The notes beneath the pieces were generated by a model. It saw nothing but the letters and a program-made list of their open reading frames with translations. It made no database searches and had not been told where the DNA came from. From the NCBI GenBank assembly GCA_017397605.1, contig JAFQII010000136.1, positions 1-7,020 on the forward strand: DNA of 7,020 nt. Direction: 5' to 3'. Source of the stretch: Clostridia bacterium (GTDB lineage: Bacteria > Bacillota > Clostridia > Oscillospirales > CAG-382). Made by a program: the position numbers and the translations under genes. Below, one piece after another: positions 6,065 to 7,020 of the stretch; positions within the stretch are counted from its first letter, which is position 1, and the number at the start of each line of letters is the position of its first letter.

Positions 6065-6101
6065 CTTAAAACCTTTTCTTCTAAAAAGAAAAGGTTTTAA
6101 G
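6065..6101. repeat. Perfect hairpin, 16-bp stem, 5-nt loop
   Basis: The arms CTTAAAACCTTTTCTT (6065-6080) and AAGAAAAGGTTTTAAG (6086-6101) are perfectly complementary around CTAAA. It is the longest palindrome in the window. The base after the stem is C and no T-tract follows on the + strand, so it is not an intrinsic terminator of the usual kind. Confidence 0.85.
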
Positions 6102-6107
6102 CGGAGT

Positions 6108-6124
6108 TTGAGGCGGAGCCTCAA
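6108..6124. repeat. Perfect hairpin, 7-bp stem, next to the esterase ribosome binding site
   Basis: TTGAGGC (6108-6114) pairs with GCCTCAA (6118-6124) around GGA. It ends 5 nt before GAGGG (6130-6134), which is the ribosome binding site of the gene starting at 6140. It is the last of the run of palindromes that fills 5855-6124. Confidence 0.75.
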
Positions 6125-6139
6125 GAATCGAGGGTTATC

Positions 6140-6952
6140 ATGCGTTTTGAAACAATCGACATTCTCTCGCGGCCGATGCGCACGTACGTCCCCGACGGAA
6201 CGGAGCGCGCGTATTACAGAGGCAAGCGCCCTGCGGTCGTGATTTTCCCCGGCGGGGGATATCAGTTTACGTACGAAGGCGAGGCGGAGCCGATCGCACT
6301 GCGTTTTGCGGCGGAAGGCATCTGCGCGTTTGTGCTGGATTACACGACGACGGACGTTGCAAGCGAGGTGTTTCCGCATGCCATTCGGGAAGCGTTTGCG
6401 GCGGTAAGATACGTGCGCACGCACGCCGAGGAATACGGCATTGATCCGCAGAACATTGCGACCTGCGGCTTTTCGGCGGGCGGACATTTGTGCGCGTGCA
6501 CGGGTACGCTGTGGAACAAGCCCGAGGCGGCGCAGTTTTTTGACACGGAGACGGAGACGGAGCTGTCGCGCCCCGACAAGCTGTTGCTGTGTTATCCCGT
6601 CATCCGCGGCAAGGCGCCCGGGCATATCGTGAGCTTTTATAATTTGTTTGGCAAAGAAAATGTGACGGACGAGCTGCTGGAGGCGTACAGCCTGCAAAAC
6701 CGCGTCGACGAACAGACACCGCAGAGCTTTTTGTGGGCGACGTCGGAGGACGATGCAGTTCCCGCACAGAGCTCGCTGGAGTTTGCGCACGCGCTTGCGA
6801 CGCACGGCGTCAAGTACGAACTGCACATTTGGCGAGACGGCGGACACGGTCTGTGCCTGGGCGACCACGTGACGCAGGCGTTCCCCAAAAAAGACACACT
6901 TCCCGTAGCGGAGTGGACAAGACTGGCAATCAATTTTATGTATAAAGACTGA
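6140..6952 (+). CDS. Alpha/beta hydrolase, acetyl-esterase/BD-FAE type
   Basis: This 270-residue serine hydrolase has the elements of the esterase/lipase family that includes acetylxylan and feruloyl esterases: an oxyanion-hole segment FPGGGYQFT (about 36-44), a nucleophile elbow GFSAGGH with Ser112, an acid residue in SEDDAVP (Asp204 or Asp205), and a catalytic His in GGHGL (His236). No signal peptide is visible, so it is probably cytosolic and may deacylate imported oligosaccharides; the substrate is not readable from sequence. GAGGG 5 nt before the ATG supports the start. The leader is packed with palindromes. Only 16 nt separate its TGA from the next ATG, so the two are probably cotranscribed. 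Confidence 0.88.
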   Translation: MRFETIDILSRPMRTYVPDGTERAYYRGKRPAVVIFPGGGYQFTYEGEAEPIALRFAAEGICAFVLDYTTTDVASEVFPHAIREAFAAVRYVRTHAEEYGIDPQNIATCGFSAGGHLCACTGTLWNKPEAAQFFDTETETELSRPDKLLLCYPVIRGKAPGHIVSFYNLFGKENVTDELLEAYSLQNRVDEQTPQSFLWATSEDDAVPAQSSLEFAHALATHGVKYELHIWRDGGHGLCLGDHVTQAFPKKDTLPVAEWTRLAINFMYKD

Positions 6953-6968
6953 AAGGAAACTTTTGATT

Positions 6969-7020
6969 ATGGCAAAGATCGGTGCATTGTTAGGCTACGG
7001 CACGGCGACGGATATCGACG
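6969..7020 (+). CDS. Start of an unidentified gene (3' end beyond the window)
   Basis: ATG at 6969 is preceded by AAAGGA (6953-6957 region, overlapping the esterase stop) with suitable spacing of about 10 nt. The visible peptide is MAKIGALLGYGTATDID (17 codons, open to the edge). This is too short to name a family. Close spacing suggests an operon with the esterase gene. Confidence 0.6.
   Translation, partial: MAKIGALLGYGTATDID

Noticed and set aside
6045..6242. Small + strand open frame of 65 codons starting in the palindrome region
   Set aside because: It has no ribosome binding site, runs through two hairpins, and overlaps the well-supported esterase start in another frame.
5834..6868. 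Long minus-strand open frame of 344 codons across the hairpin region and the esterase gene
   Set aside because: It runs antisense to a clear esterase gene with full catalytic motifs, shows no protein family features, is Arg-rich as expected of a GC-rich shadow frame, and passes through the repeats.

Overview
The window reads as a chromosomal segment from a moderately GC-rich, Gram-positive-type anaerobe of the class Clostridia, probably a gut or rumen fibre/glycan degrader. Supporting signs are two consecutive secreted proteins ending in type I dockerins, sigma-A-like promoters with 17-bp spacers, strong GGAGG-type ribosome binding sites, and a kinase that strongly resembles N-acetylhexosamine 1-kinase. 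Order or genus cannot be fixed from this sequence.

Layout, all real genes on the + strand. (1) 1-1187: the 3' part of a BspA-type leucine-rich-repeat protein with a Cys-rich module and a C-terminal dockerin, closed by a clear intrinsic terminator at 1197-1226. (2) 1229-2423: a near-consensus promoter and a secreted dockerin protein whose central domain carries an H...SSAGC signature like L,D-transpeptidase/YkuD-type folds. (3) 2427-5853: an extended -10 promoter followed by a tight three-gene operon, pepD (M20C aminoacyl-histidine dipeptidase), rsmI (16S rRNA C1402 2'-O-methyltransferase) and a nahK-like sugar kinase, with a 19-nt overlap (or 4 nt if the alternative start is used) and then a 1-nt gap. 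(4) 5854-6139: a gene-free stretch filled almost end to end by short palindromes. (5) 6140-6952: an alpha/beta hydrolase of the acetyl-esterase/BD-FAE kind. (6) 6969-7020: the first 17 codons of a further gene.

The most unusual part is region 4. It opens 2 nt after the nahK stop with five copies of a constant heptamer, GTGATAT, plus a partial sixth copy (GTGA), at 16-23 nt spacing. Between the copies sit small hairpins whose sequences differ from unit to unit but whose two arms stay complementary in the later units. Four larger, unrelated perfect palindromes follow, with stems of 9, 8, 16 and 7 bp, running to 6 nt before the ribosome binding site of the hydrolase gene. No T-tract follows any of them, so ordinary termination does not explain the structure. 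It looks like a composite intergenic repeat element, possibly dispersed in the genome.

Functionally, the first two genes are extracellular and may dock onto a cohesin-bearing scaffold that lies outside the window. The kinase would phosphorylate N-acetylhexosamines released from host or dietary glycans, and the esterase may remove acyl groups from such glycans. pepD and rsmI are housekeeping genes. The link between the glycan genes and the dockerin genes is inference from proximity only.
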